Of a stretch of DNA of 64,000 nt, positions 18,910 through 26,592 are shown piece by piece (within the stretch, counting starts at the first letter, position 1; each line of letters opens with the position of its first letter). The notes under the pieces were generated by a model. It was not told the origin of the DNA. It saw nothing but the letters and a program-made list of their open reading frames with translations, and ran no database searches. Position numbers and translations under genes: made by a program. The DNA is from Jiangella endophytica (lineage in GTDB: Bacteria; Actinomycetota; Actinomycetes; Jiangellales; Jiangellaceae): assembly GCF_003427025.1 (NCBI RefSeq), contig NZ_QVAI01000010.1, positions 228,581-292,580 of the forward strand, given 5' to 3'.

Positions 18910-19064
18910 CGGACGGCGACGAGCCGCTCGACCTCGGCGTGGTGCGCGGCGGCCAGGACCGGGAGCCGCCGGCGGACCCGGGCGATCGGCCCGGCCGTCC
19001 CGGCAAGCGTTCCGCCCTGCGGCGCTGGGCGGCGGTCGCGGCGGCGTTCGTCGTCGGCGGGGTG
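18861..19064 (+). repeat. 204-bp direct repeat, copy B
   Basis: Second copy of the repeat at 17932-18135, offset 929 bp, covering the end of paralogue 2 and the first 53 codons of paralogue 3. One mismatch (19043). Confidence 0.95.
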
Positions 19065-19835
19065 GTCGGGCTGGTCGTCGCCGAGGCGCGCGACGACGCC
19101 GACGGCTACACCAGCATCGAGCTGTTCGGCGGCCCGGTGCCGCAGGTGTTCACCGGCGACCGGCCGCGGGGCGAGCTGACGGTGGACCTGCTCAACGCAG
19201 GCGACCACGCCGTCGAGATCCTCGGTGTCGAGATCGAGGGGACGACGGCCACCGAGACCGCCGAGCCCGTGGCGGCCGAGCCCGGCGTCTGGACGACCTA
19301 CGTGCAGCGCGGCCTCGAGGTCGACTGCGCCCGGCCGCTCCCCAGCGGGTTGCAGGTGCGCGCCCGCACCTCGTCGGGCCAGGAGCGACTGGTCGACGTC
19401 GAGCCGCCGGACGACAACGAGGGCCTGCGCGGCTTCTGGTACCTCGAGTGCCAGCACCCGTACCATGTCGGGCTGCAACTGCGCGACAGCGCCGTGGTGC
19501 GCAGCGGCGACGGCGCCGTCACCCTGGGGCTGGAACTGGTCAACAATGCTCCGGACGACCTGCGTATCGGCACCGTCGCGGCGCGAGCGCCCGGTTTCAG
19601 CCTGACCACCGACACGGCCGAGCAGGCCATCCCGGCCGGGCGGAGCGTCGCCGTCATGACCACGTGGACGGTGACCGACTGCGAGCGGGCGCTGAACACC
19701 TCCGGCGGGTCGATCGCCGTCCGCATCCTGCACGGTTCGGGCGAGACGGAGCAGATCATCGTCCTCCCGAACATCGCATTCACCGCGCTGGCCCGGTTGT
19801 CCGGGCAGTCGTGTCCGGCGACAATCCAGGAATGA
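18906..19835 (+). CDS. single-pass membrane protein, paralogue 3 of 4
   Basis: 309 residues. The cytoplasmic tail and helix are identical to paralogue 2, but the ectodomain has diverged strongly (LFGGPVPQVFTGDRPRGELT). The four Cys are kept (141, 182, 259, 303), as is the WTVTDCE motif. The C-terminus is different from paralogues 1 and 2: it ends PATIQE rather than CGSGS, and the codons for this end double as the promoter-like GACAATCCAGGA before paralogue 4. Shared N-terminus with unrelated-rate ectodomain indicates recent recombination. Confidence 0.8.
   Translation: MTDGDEPLDLGVVRGGQDREPPADPGDRPGRPGKRSALRRWAAVAAAFVVGGVVGLVVAEARDDADGYTSIELFGGPVPQVFTGDRPRGELTVDLLNAGDHAVEILGVEIEGTTATETAEPVAAEPGVWTTYVQRGLEVDCARPLPSGLQVRARTSSGQERLVDVEPPDDNEGLRGFWYLECQHPYHVGLQLRDSAVVRSGDGAVTLGLELVNNAPDDLRIGTVAARAPGFSLTTDTAEQAIPAGRSVAVMTTWTVTDCERALNTSGGSIAVRILHGSGETEQIIVLPNIAFTALARLSGQSCPATIQE
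19820..19831 (+). promoter_or_regulatory. internal leaderless-type promoter before paralogue 4
   Basis: GACAAT at 19820-19825, 6 nt before ATG 19832, identical in sequence and spacing to the element before paralogue 1, but located inside the last codons of paralogue 3. Confidence 0.45.
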
Positions 19836-20767
19836 CAGCGGGGGATGATCGCGGCGACGAGATCCTGGACCTCGGCGTCGTCGGCCCGCCCGGCGACGAT
19901 CCCGCCCCCGCCGGCCACGACGATCCGGGGGAGCGGCCGGCGCACCGCTGGCGGCGCTGGGCCGTCCCCGTCGCGGCGCTGCTGGTCGGCGGCCTGCTCG
20001 GCACCGTCGTCGCCGACGCCCGGCACGACGCGGCCGAGCTGGCCCGGGTCGGCATCGTCAGCGGCCCGTCGAGCTGGACGCCGGAGACCGGCGGCGACGC
20101 GTCGATCAGGGTCGACCTCCAGCTCATGAACATCGGGTCGCGGCCGGTGGAGATCGTCGGCGTCGAGGTCGACGGTTTCGGTGTCATGCCTGGCACGGAA
20201 CCGATCGAGTCGGTCGACGCGGCGGTCGGCGACTGGGTCGTCGTCCAGCAGGAGGGCATGGTCGCCGACTGCACGGCCGCGGCGCCGGCGACCCTGCGGG
20301 TGCGCATCCGCGACGCCGACGGCGGTGAGCGCACCGTGAGCGCCGAGCAGAACGTCGACTACGGCGGCATCGGCATGCTCTGGACCGGGCAGTGCGAGTT
20401 CGGGGAAGGCTTCGTCCATTTCATCGGCCCGGTGGACACCAGACTCGCCGACACCAGCGTCACGGTGACGCTGCCGCTGCTCAACTACTCCGGCCGGTCG
20501 GTGCAGGTCACGCACCTGGTGCCGATGGCGCCCGGAATGACGGCGACGCTGCCGGAGCTGCCCATCTCGTTGCCGGGCCAGGGCACCGCGCAGGTCGAGA
20601 TCACCTGGACCGTCGACGACTGCTACGCCGCGATGAGCATGAGCGGCGACGCCGGGAAGGTCGAGTACACCGTCACGAACGGCACCATGGAGGTGCCCGA
20701 GGCGTACACGCTGGACGGCCCCATCATGGTCGAGCTGGTCCGGCTGGCCGCCCGTGTCTGCGGCTGA
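19832..20767 (+). CDS. single-pass membrane protein, paralogue 4 of 4
   Basis: 311 residues, the most divergent member. The tail motif is DEILDLGVV (9-17), the helix is at about 43-62 (VGGLLGTVVADAR), and ectodomain Cys are at 147, 188, 264 and 310. LQLMNIGSRPVEIVGVEVDG parallels the first strand repeat of the others and ITWTVDDC the second. ATG overlaps the previous stop as ATGA. An N-terminal extension in the same frame (from 19448) overlaps paralogue 3 and is not credible. Function unknown; see findings. Confidence 0.8.
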   Translation: MTAGDDRGDEILDLGVVGPPGDDPAPAGHDDPGERPAHRWRRWAVPVAALLVGGLLGTVVADARHDAAELARVGIVSGPSSWTPETGGDASIRVDLQLMNIGSRPVEIVGVEVDGFGVMPGTEPIESVDAAVGDWVVVQQEGMVADCTAAAPATLRVRIRDADGGERTVSAEQNVDYGGIGMLWTGQCEFGEGFVHFIGPVDTRLADTSVTVTLPLLNYSGRSVQVTHLVPMAPGMTATLPELPISLPGQGTAQVEITWTVDDCYAAMSMSGDAGKVEYTVTNGTMEVPEAYTLDGPIMVELVRLAARVCG

Positions 20768-20854
20768 CGCGCGGGTGTACGCGGGCCTGCGTAGGCGGCG
20801 GATCAGCGGCTGAGCGGACGAGCGCGACCGGTTCCCGCGGCCAGGCTGCTCGGC

Positions 20855-21586
20855 ATGAGCATCGTCGACGCACCGCGGCTGTCCACGTACGTCCGGCACA
20901 CGCCGTTCGCGCTCGAGCGCCGCACCGCCCGCCATCTCGTCGAGGAGCTCGGCTTCCGCACCGTCGCGTGCGACGAGAGCTGGGGGAGCGGCGTGGTCCT
21001 CGACCGCTACGTGCGCGGCGACGGCACCGACGCCCGCTCCGCCGTCGGGCAGGCGGGGCCGAGGTTCCGCGGCCGGACGATGCTCGACCTCGTCCGGTGG
21101 ATGCGTGAGTTCAACCGCGGCCGCGCGGACTGGGACCAGGTGCGCTTCCTCGGCGTCGGTGTGCTGGAGCCGCGGGTGACGCAGCACGTGGAACTGCACC
21201 GTTTCGTCGCCGCCGTCGCGCCGGACCGGCTGCCGCGGGCGCACGAACTGCTGACGGCGTTGGCCCTGCGCGGCACGCCGCGTGAGCATGGCGCCTGGTA
21301 CGCGCACCGGCTCACCGAGGACGAGCGGCGCCCGCTCGTCGCCGCGGCCCGCGAGATGCACGACCTGGTCCGCGACCTCGCTGCCAGCCGGGCCGCCCGC
21401 CGCGGCCGGCCCGTCGTCGACCCCGACGACGCCGTCCTGCACGCGTTCGCGCTACGGGGCTTCTACGAGTCGGGCGCCGCCGGCGGCGGCACCCTGCGCG
21501 ACCGGTACGTCGCCGGCCTCATCACGGCCTGGCACGAGCGGACCGGGCACCGGATCGTCTACAGCACCGGCGACGCGACCGGCTGA
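20855..21586 (+). CDS. erythromycin esterase-like protein, N-terminally reduced
   Basis: 243 residues resembling the EreA/EreB superfamily: RTARHLVEELGFRTVACDES, VLDRYVRGDGTDAR, MLDLVRWMREFNRG and LGVGVLEPR. The family's catalytic GE-x-x-H motif normally just before the first helix is absent (the equivalent reads TYVRHTPFALE), so classical esterase activity is doubtful. No in-frame upstream start restores it. A standalone gene after the four-paralogue cluster; macrolide resistance should not be assumed. Confidence 0.65.
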   Translation: MSIVDAPRLSTYVRHTPFALERRTARHLVEELGFRTVACDESWGSGVVLDRYVRGDGTDARSAVGQAGPRFRGRTMLDLVRWMREFNRGRADWDQVRFLGVGVLEPRVTQHVELHRFVAAVAPDRLPRAHELLTALALRGTPREHGAWYAHRLTEDERRPLVAAAREMHDLVRDLAASRAARRGRPVVDPDDAVLHAFALRGFYESGAAGGGTLRDRYVAGLITAWHERTGHRIVYSTGDATG

Positions 21587-21587
21587 G

Positions 21588-22382
21588 TCACGGCAGGATC
21601 GAGTCGACGTAGCCGCCGTCGACGCGAACCGCGGCGCCCGTCGTCGCCGACGCCTGCTCGGAGCTCAGGTAGACGACGAGGTTGGCGATCTCGTCGGGCT
21701 CGATCAGCCGCTGCAGCAGCGACTGCGGCCGGTGCAGCCGCATGAACTCGCGCTGCGCCTCGTCCCACGGCAGGCTGCGATCGACGAGCTGGTAGACGAG
21801 GTCCTCGACGCCGCCGGTGTGGGTCGGCCCGGCGATGACGCTGTTGACGGTGACGCCGCTGCCGGCCGCCTCCTTGGCGAATCCGCGCGACACCGCGAGC
21901 AGGGCCGTCTTCGTCATGCCGTAGTGGATCATCTCGGCCGGGATGACCACGGCGGAGTCGCTGGCGATGTACTGCACCCGGCCCCAGCCGCGCTCGCGCA
22001 TGCCGGGGAGGTAGGCGCGGGTGAGCCGCACCGCCGCCAGCACGTTGACCTCGAAGTACCGCCGCCACTGCGCGTCGGTGATCTCCAGCGCCGGCGTCGC
22101 CTCGAAGATGCCGAGGTTGTTGACCAGGATGTCGGCGGCGGGCAGCGTCTCGAGGACGGCGGCGGCACCCTCGTCGGTGGCGACGTCGGCCGGGACGGCG
22201 ACGACGTCGGCGCCGTCGACCTCGGCCCGCAGCCGGTCGACCGCGGCGCCGACGCTCTCGGCGCTGCGTCCGTTGACGCCCACCCGGGCGCCGGACCGGG
22301 CGAGCCCGGCCGCGACGGCCCACCCGATGCCCTGCGTCGACCCGGTGACGAGGGCCGTCTTCCCGTTCAGCTCCAGCCGCAT
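21588..22382 (-). CDS. short-chain dehydrogenase/reductase
   Basis: 264-residue Rossmann oxidoreductase: cofactor motif TGSTQGIG near residue 14, NNLG (usual NNAG), catalytic S/Y/K in YIASDSAV and HYGMTKTAL, and the C-terminal GAAVRVDGGYVDSI. NADP(H) preference is suggested by GRS after the second strand. It belongs to the SDR subgroup with an insertion MRLHRPQSLLQRLIEPDEIA. Same direction as the EamA gene 14 bp upstream, so possibly one transcript; substrate unknown. Confidence 0.92.
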   Translation of the reverse strand: MRLELNGKTALVTGSTQGIGWAVAAGLARSGARVGVNGRSAESVGAAVDRLRAEVDGADVVAVPADVATDEGAAAVLETLPAADILVNNLGIFEATPALEITDAQWRRYFEVNVLAAVRLTRAYLPGMRERGWGRVQYIASDSAVVIPAEMIHYGMTKTALLAVSRGFAKEAAGSGVTVNSVIAGPTHTGGVEDLVYQLVDRSLPWDEAQREFMRLHRPQSLLQRLIEPDEIANLVVYLSSEQASATTGAAVRVDGGYVDSILP

Positions 22383-22396
22383 GCCTCGATCCTGCC

Positions 22397-23320
22397 TCAG
22401 GCGCGGCGCCTGCGGCGGGAGATCGCGACGCCGACGAGGCTGATCGCGCCGCCGACGAGGCCGAACACCGTCGGGACCTCGCTGAGCAGCGCCCACGACA
22501 TCAGGACGGACACCGTCGGGACCACGTAGGTGTTGGCGCTGAGCCGGCCGGCGTCCATGCGCTTGAGTGCGTACGCCCACGTCGTGAAGCCGATCGCGGT
22601 CGGGAACAGGCCCAGGTACACGGCCGACAGCACCGCGCCCAGCGACGCGTCGGCCAGTTCCGACACCAGCTGCGGCGTCCAGGGCAGCAGCACCGCGGTG
22701 CCGACGACGCAGGCCAGCCAGGTGGTCGTCAGGCCGTCGGTGACCCGCAGCACGACCTTCTGGATCAGGGCTCCGGCGGTGTACAGCACCGCGGCCAGGA
22801 GGCACAGCGCGACGCCCAGCCCGTCGCGGTCGCCGGTGGAGCCGAGCGAGATGACCGCGACGCCGCCGAGCGCCACCAGCGAGCCGGCGATCAGCGCGCG
22901 GGGGAACCCCTCGCCGAGGAAGAACCCGGCTCCGAAGGCGATGAGCAGCGGGGCGACGTTCACCAGCAGCGCAGCGGTGCCGGCGTCGACGTGCTGCTCG
23001 CCGGCGTTGAGCGCTACGGTGTAGCCGGCCAGCCAGAGCACGCCGCAGGCCGCGATGAGCGCGTGTGTCCGCCGCGACAGCGGCACCGGGACGACCCGGC
23101 GGCCGCGAGTCGCGAGCACGATCGCCGTGAGCGCCACCGTGGCCACGGCCAGCCGGATCAGTGCGAGCGGCGCGGCCGACAGCGTGTGCCCGACGTCGCG
23201 GATCGCGACGAACGCCGACGACCAGAGCAGGACGGTGACGGCGGCGGCGAGGGCGGCCTTGCGGCTCTCGGTGAGACGGGGTGCGGAGGCGGGAGGAGTC
23301 GCCGGGAGGGTCTGCGTCAC
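22397..23320 (-). CDS. EamA/DMT-superfamily transporter
   Basis: 307-residue membrane protein with ten predicted helices in two EamA repeats; typical stretches are AVTVLLWSSAFVAIRDVG at the start and LVGGAISLVGVAISRRRR at the end. Members export amino acids or other metabolites. The GTG at 23320 is chosen because longer starts add no hydrophobic features. It is divergent from a LysR gene, a common arrangement in which LysR controls the exporter. Confidence 0.88.
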   Translation of the reverse strand: MTQTLPATPPASAPRLTESRKAALAAAVTVLLWSSAFVAIRDVGHTLSAAPLALIRLAVATVALTAIVLATRGRRVVPVPLSRRTHALIAACGVLWLAGYTVALNAGEQHVDAGTAALLVNVAPLLIAFGAGFFLGEGFPRALIAGSLVALGGVAVISLGSTGDRDGLGVALCLLAAVLYTAGALIQKVVLRVTDGLTTTWLACVVGTAVLLPWTPQLVSELADASLGAVLSAVYLGLFPTAIGFTTWAYALKRMDAGRLSANTYVVPTVSVLMSWALLSEVPTVFGLVGGAISLVGVAISRRRRRA

Positions 23321-23389
23321 TCGGCTATGGTGCGGCCCGCTGATTCGACAGCACAAGCACGTATTTCTGCCTGATCGTTAAGTCATGCT

Positions 23390-23401
23390 TATGCTAGAGC
23401 C
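23390..23401 (+). promoter_or_regulatory. leaderless promoter for the LysR gene
   Basis: TATGCT (23390-23395) is 6 nt before ATG 23402 and no Shine-Dalgarno is present. Confidence 0.5.
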
Positions 23402-24298
23402 ATGCTGGACGTGCCTCGCCTCCGACTGCTCCGCGCCGTCGTCGCCACCGGCTCCGTCCGGGCCGCCGCCGATGCGCTCGGGTACACCCCGTCCGCCGTC
23501 AGCCAGCAACTGGCGGCGCTGCAGCGGGAGACCGGGCTGCGGCTGTTCGACCGCGCCGGCCGCGGCATCGAGCCGACGACCGCCGGTCGCACGCTGGCGG
23601 CGGAGTCCGAGCCGCTGTTCGAGGCGCTGAGCCGGCTCGACGGGCTGGTCGGCGATCTGCGGGCCGGCCGGGTCGGCAGCCTGTCCATCGGCTATTTCGC
23701 CTCGGCCGGCGCGGTCTGGCTACCGCCCGTCGTCGCCGCGCTGCATGCGCAGTTCCCGGAGCTGCGGCTGGACCTGCGGATGACCGAGGTGAAGCTGCCG
23801 GACAGCTACGAGCCCGACGTCGACATCTTCGTCGAACGGCCGGAGTGGACGCCGCCGGCCGGCGCCGACGTCCGGCACCTGGTCGACGATCCGTTCCTCG
23901 CGGTCGTGCGCGCCGACGACCCACTGGCCGAGCGGGGCGAGGTGCCGCTCGCGGAACTGGGCGGGCGGCGCTGGATCGACAACGACCTCAACGACGGCGC
24001 CTGCCGGCGGGTGCTGCTGCGGGCCTGCGCCGAGGCGGGCTTCTCGCCGGAGTTCGCGGTCGAGACGCACGACTACCACACGGCGATCCCGTTCGTCGCG
24101 ACCGGTATCGGGCTGACCGTCGTCCCCGAGCTGGGCATTCGCGACCTGCCGCCGGGTGTGACGACGGTGCGCATCGTCGCGCCGACCCCGGTGCGGCGCA
24201 TCTCCGTCGCCGTCCGCAAGTCCGCCGCCCAGCACCCGGCAGCGCAGCGCGCCGTCGACCTCCTCAGCGAGGCGGTCGACGGCGCGCTACGCGGCTGA
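23402..24298 (+). CDS. LysR-family transcriptional regulator
   Basis: 298 residues. HTH at about 5-60 (RLLRAVVATGSVRAAADALG, SAVSQQLAALQRETGLRLF, then GRGIEPTTAG), followed by the effector domain (VGSLSIGYFASAGAVWLPPV ... TGIGLTVVPELGI). It is divergent from the EamA exporter across 81 bp, so it probably activates or represses that gene in response to a small molecule. Confidence 0.93.
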   Translation: MLDVPRLRLLRAVVATGSVRAAADALGYTPSAVSQQLAALQRETGLRLFDRAGRGIEPTTAGRTLAAESEPLFEALSRLDGLVGDLRAGRVGSLSIGYFASAGAVWLPPVVAALHAQFPELRLDLRMTEVKLPDSYEPDVDIFVERPEWTPPAGADVRHLVDDPFLAVVRADDPLAERGEVPLAELGGRRWIDNDLNDGACRRVLLRACAEAGFSPEFAVETHDYHTAIPFVATGIGLTVVPELGIRDLPPGVTTVRIVAPTPVRRISVAVRKSAAQHPAAQRAVDLLSEAVDGALRG

Positions 24299-24301
24299 GC
24301 G

Positions 24302-25441
24302 TCAGCCCCGGAGACCGGCGAAGAACGCCCGCAGGTCCCCGACCAGCACGTCCGGCCGCTCCAGCATGGCGTAGTGCCCGCCGTCGGGGAACTCGTTGTA
24401 GTGGACGATGTTGTCGTTGTCGCGGTCGGCGAACGCCCTGATGGTGCGGAAGTCGTCGGCGAAGACGGCGACACCGGTCGGCGCGTGGTTCACGGCCGGC
24501 TCCGCGCCGGAGTGCGCCTCCTCGTAGTGGTATCGGCCGGCCGACGCCGAGGTGTTGGTGAACCAGTACAGCGACACCTGGGTGAGGATCTGGTCCTGGG
24601 TGACCAGGCTGGTCCCGTTGCCGAAAGAGTTGAACAGCTCGTTCCAGGCCAGCTGGCCGACGGGGGAGTCGGACACGCCGACGGCCACCGTCTGCGGACG
24701 CGAGGCGTTGATCGCGTTGTAGCCGCCCACGGCCTGGAACCACTCCAGGTGCTTCAGGCCGGCGTAGTCGGCGGGCGACAGGTTCTCGAACTCGGCCGGG
24801 TCGCCCGACGGGAACGAGAACAGCTGCAGCACGTGCAGGCCGAGGAACCCGGGCGGGTTGAGCAGGCCGAGCTCGCGCGACACCATGGCGCCGCCGTCGC
24901 TGCCGTGCGAGCCGTAGGACTCGTAACCGAGCCGGCGCATCAGCGTGTCGTAGGTGCGGGCGACCCGGGCCATCGTCCAGCCGCGGTCCTCGAGCGGCGT
25001 ACTGAAGCCGAAACCGGGCATCGACGGCACGACGACGGAGAACGCGTCCTCGGCCCTGCCGCCGTGCGCGACGGGGTCGGTGAGCGGGCCGATCATGTCG
25101 AGGAACTCGGCGAACGAGCCGGGGTAGGAGTGCGCGAGCAGTAGCGGCGTCGCGCCGGGCTCGGCCGACGGTACGTGGATGAAGTGGATCGTCTGGCCGT
25201 CGATCTCGGTGACGTAGTGCGGGACGTCGTTGATCCGGGCCTCCTGCTCGCGCCAGTCGAAACCGTCGCGCCAGTGGTCCACCATCTCGCGCAGGTAGTG
25301 GTTCGGGGTGCCGTAGTCCCAGTCGTCGCCGGGCGCGGGCTGCGGAAGCCGGGTGCGGGACAGACGCTCCTGGAGGTCGTCGATCTCGGCCTGGCTGATC
25401 TCGATGCGGAAGGACTGGATGGGTGCGGTGGTGTTCGTCAT
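24302..25441 (-). CDS. epoxide hydrolase (EHN-type alpha/beta hydrolase), first copy
   Basis: 379 residues. The N-terminal EHN domain (FRIEISQAEIDDLQERLSRT ... YWRDGFDWR-like) precedes the alpha/beta fold. Nucleophile D182 in SHGSDGGA and base H356 in GGHYAMLERP are present. The oxyanion-hole motif is HSYPGSF where most members have HGWPGSF. It probably opens an epoxide or a related ester. It is divergent from a WYL regulator, suggesting local control. A second family member lies at 32.9 kb. Confidence 0.9.
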   Translation of the reverse strand: MTNTTAPIQSFRIEISQAEIDDLQERLSRTRLPQPAPGDDWDYGTPNHYLREMVDHWRDGFDWREQEARINDVPHYVTEIDGQTIHFIHVPSAEPGATPLLLAHSYPGSFAEFLDMIGPLTDPVAHGGRAEDAFSVVVPSMPGFGFSTPLEDRGWTMARVARTYDTLMRRLGYESYGSHGSDGGAMVSRELGLLNPPGFLGLHVLQLFSFPSGDPAEFENLSPADYAGLKHLEWFQAVGGYNAINASRPQTVAVGVSDSPVGQLAWNELFNSFGNGTSLVTQDQILTQVSLYWFTNTSASAGRYHYEEAHSGAEPAVNHAPTGVAVFADDFRTIRAFADRDNDNIVHYNEFPDGGHYAMLERPDVLVGDLRAFFAGLRG

Positions 25442-25448
25442 GACAGCT

Positions 25449-25454
25449 ACGCTA
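25449..25454 (-). promoter_or_regulatory. leaderless -10 box for the first epoxide hydrolase
   Basis: On the minus strand TAGCGT is 7 nt before ATG 25441. The same 60-bp gap has a GCCT-TAT-AGGC palindrome and two AGCTACG copies, possible regulator sites. Confidence 0.45.
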
Positions 25455-25505
25455 GGGGCCTTATAGGCAAGCTACGTTCCTAATCAACCGGCAGAATGCA
25501 GAAAT

Positions 25506-26489
25506 ATGAGAGAGACCTCCGCCCGCATGCTCGCGCTGCTGTCCCTGATGCAGTCGCGGCCCGCCTGGACCGGTGCTGAGCTGGCCGAACGCCTCGGGGT
25601 CAGCCCGCGGACCATCCGCAACGACGTCGACCGCCTGCGCGAGCTCGGCTACCCGGTCGACGCCGCACGCGGCCCGGCCGGGCACTACCGGCTCGGCGTG
25701 GGCGCCCGCCTGCCGCCGTTGCTGCTCGACGACGAGGAGGCGGTGGCCGTCGCCATCGGGCTGCGGGCCGGCAGCGGCGTCGCGGGCATCGAGGACAGCA
25801 GCGCACGGGCGCTCGCCAAGCTCGAGCAGGTGCTGCCGCACCACCTGCGCCGGCAGGTGGCCGCCATCCACGACGCGATGTCGCGCGGCCCCGAGAACAC
25901 CGGCAGCAACGTCGAGGACCCGGTCGTCGACGCCGCGGTTCTGACGGCACTCGCGGCGGCCATCCGCGACCACGAGTGGGTGCGCTTCGACTACCCGGGG
26001 ACCGCCGAAGGGCCGCCGCTGGTGGTCGAGCCCTACCGGTTGGTCAGCTGGCAGCGGCACTGGTATCTGGTCGGCCGCGACCCGGTGACGGGCGAATGGC
26101 ACCCGTACCGGGTCGACTGGATCGAGCTGCGCATGGCCACCGGCCGGCGGTTCCCGCCGTCTCCGCTGCCGGGTGAGGACTACACGGCGTTCGTGCTGCG
26201 CGAGGTCGCGTCGACCGGCTGGTCCGTGCACACCCGGATCACGGTGTTCGCGCCGGCGGCGGAGGTGCTGTCGCGGATCAACCCGACGGTCGGCGTCGTC
26301 GAGTCGGTGGACGAGGCGACGTGCGTGCTCGTGACCGGTGCCGACTCGCTGGAGATGATCGCCGTCTACATCGGGATGCTCGGGCTGGACTTCCAGGTCA
26401 CGTCGCCGCCGGAGCTGGTGGAGCACCTGCGGGTGCTCGGGGACCGCTATCGCCGCGCGATCGAGCCGTCCTCGGCCGGCCGAACCTGA
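25506..26489 (+). CDS. HTH-WYL regulator (YafY/DeoR-like)
   Basis: 327 residues: an N-terminal HTH (MLALLSLMQSRPAWTGAELA, LGVSPRTIRNDVDRLRELGY) and a WYL domain (VEPYRLVSWQRHWYLVGRDP, YRVDWIELR), then a WCX-type C-terminal part. WYL domains sense nucleic acids or small ligands. ATG 25506 has no clear ribosome site; it may be leaderless. Its position divergent from the epoxide hydrolase points to that gene as target. Confidence 0.92.
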   Translation: MRETSARMLALLSLMQSRPAWTGAELAERLGVSPRTIRNDVDRLRELGYPVDAARGPAGHYRLGVGARLPPLLLDDEEAVAVAIGLRAGSGVAGIEDSSARALAKLEQVLPHHLRRQVAAIHDAMSRGPENTGSNVEDPVVDAAVLTALAAAIRDHEWVRFDYPGTAEGPPLVVEPYRLVSWQRHWYLVGRDPVTGEWHPYRVDWIELRMATGRRFPPSPLPGEDYTAFVLREVASTGWSVHTRITVFAPAAEVLSRINPTVGVVESVDEATCVLVTGADSLEMIAVYIGMLGLDFQVTSPPELVEHLRVLGDRYRRAIEPSSAGRT

Positions 26490-26592
26490 GCGACGTCCGG
26501 GGTTCGGTCGGCGCCCGGCATTCCGCGGGCGGTTCGTGACCCCCCGTGAGAGGCTGTGCAGGCCCGAATCGAGCGACCACGGGAGGACCGCG

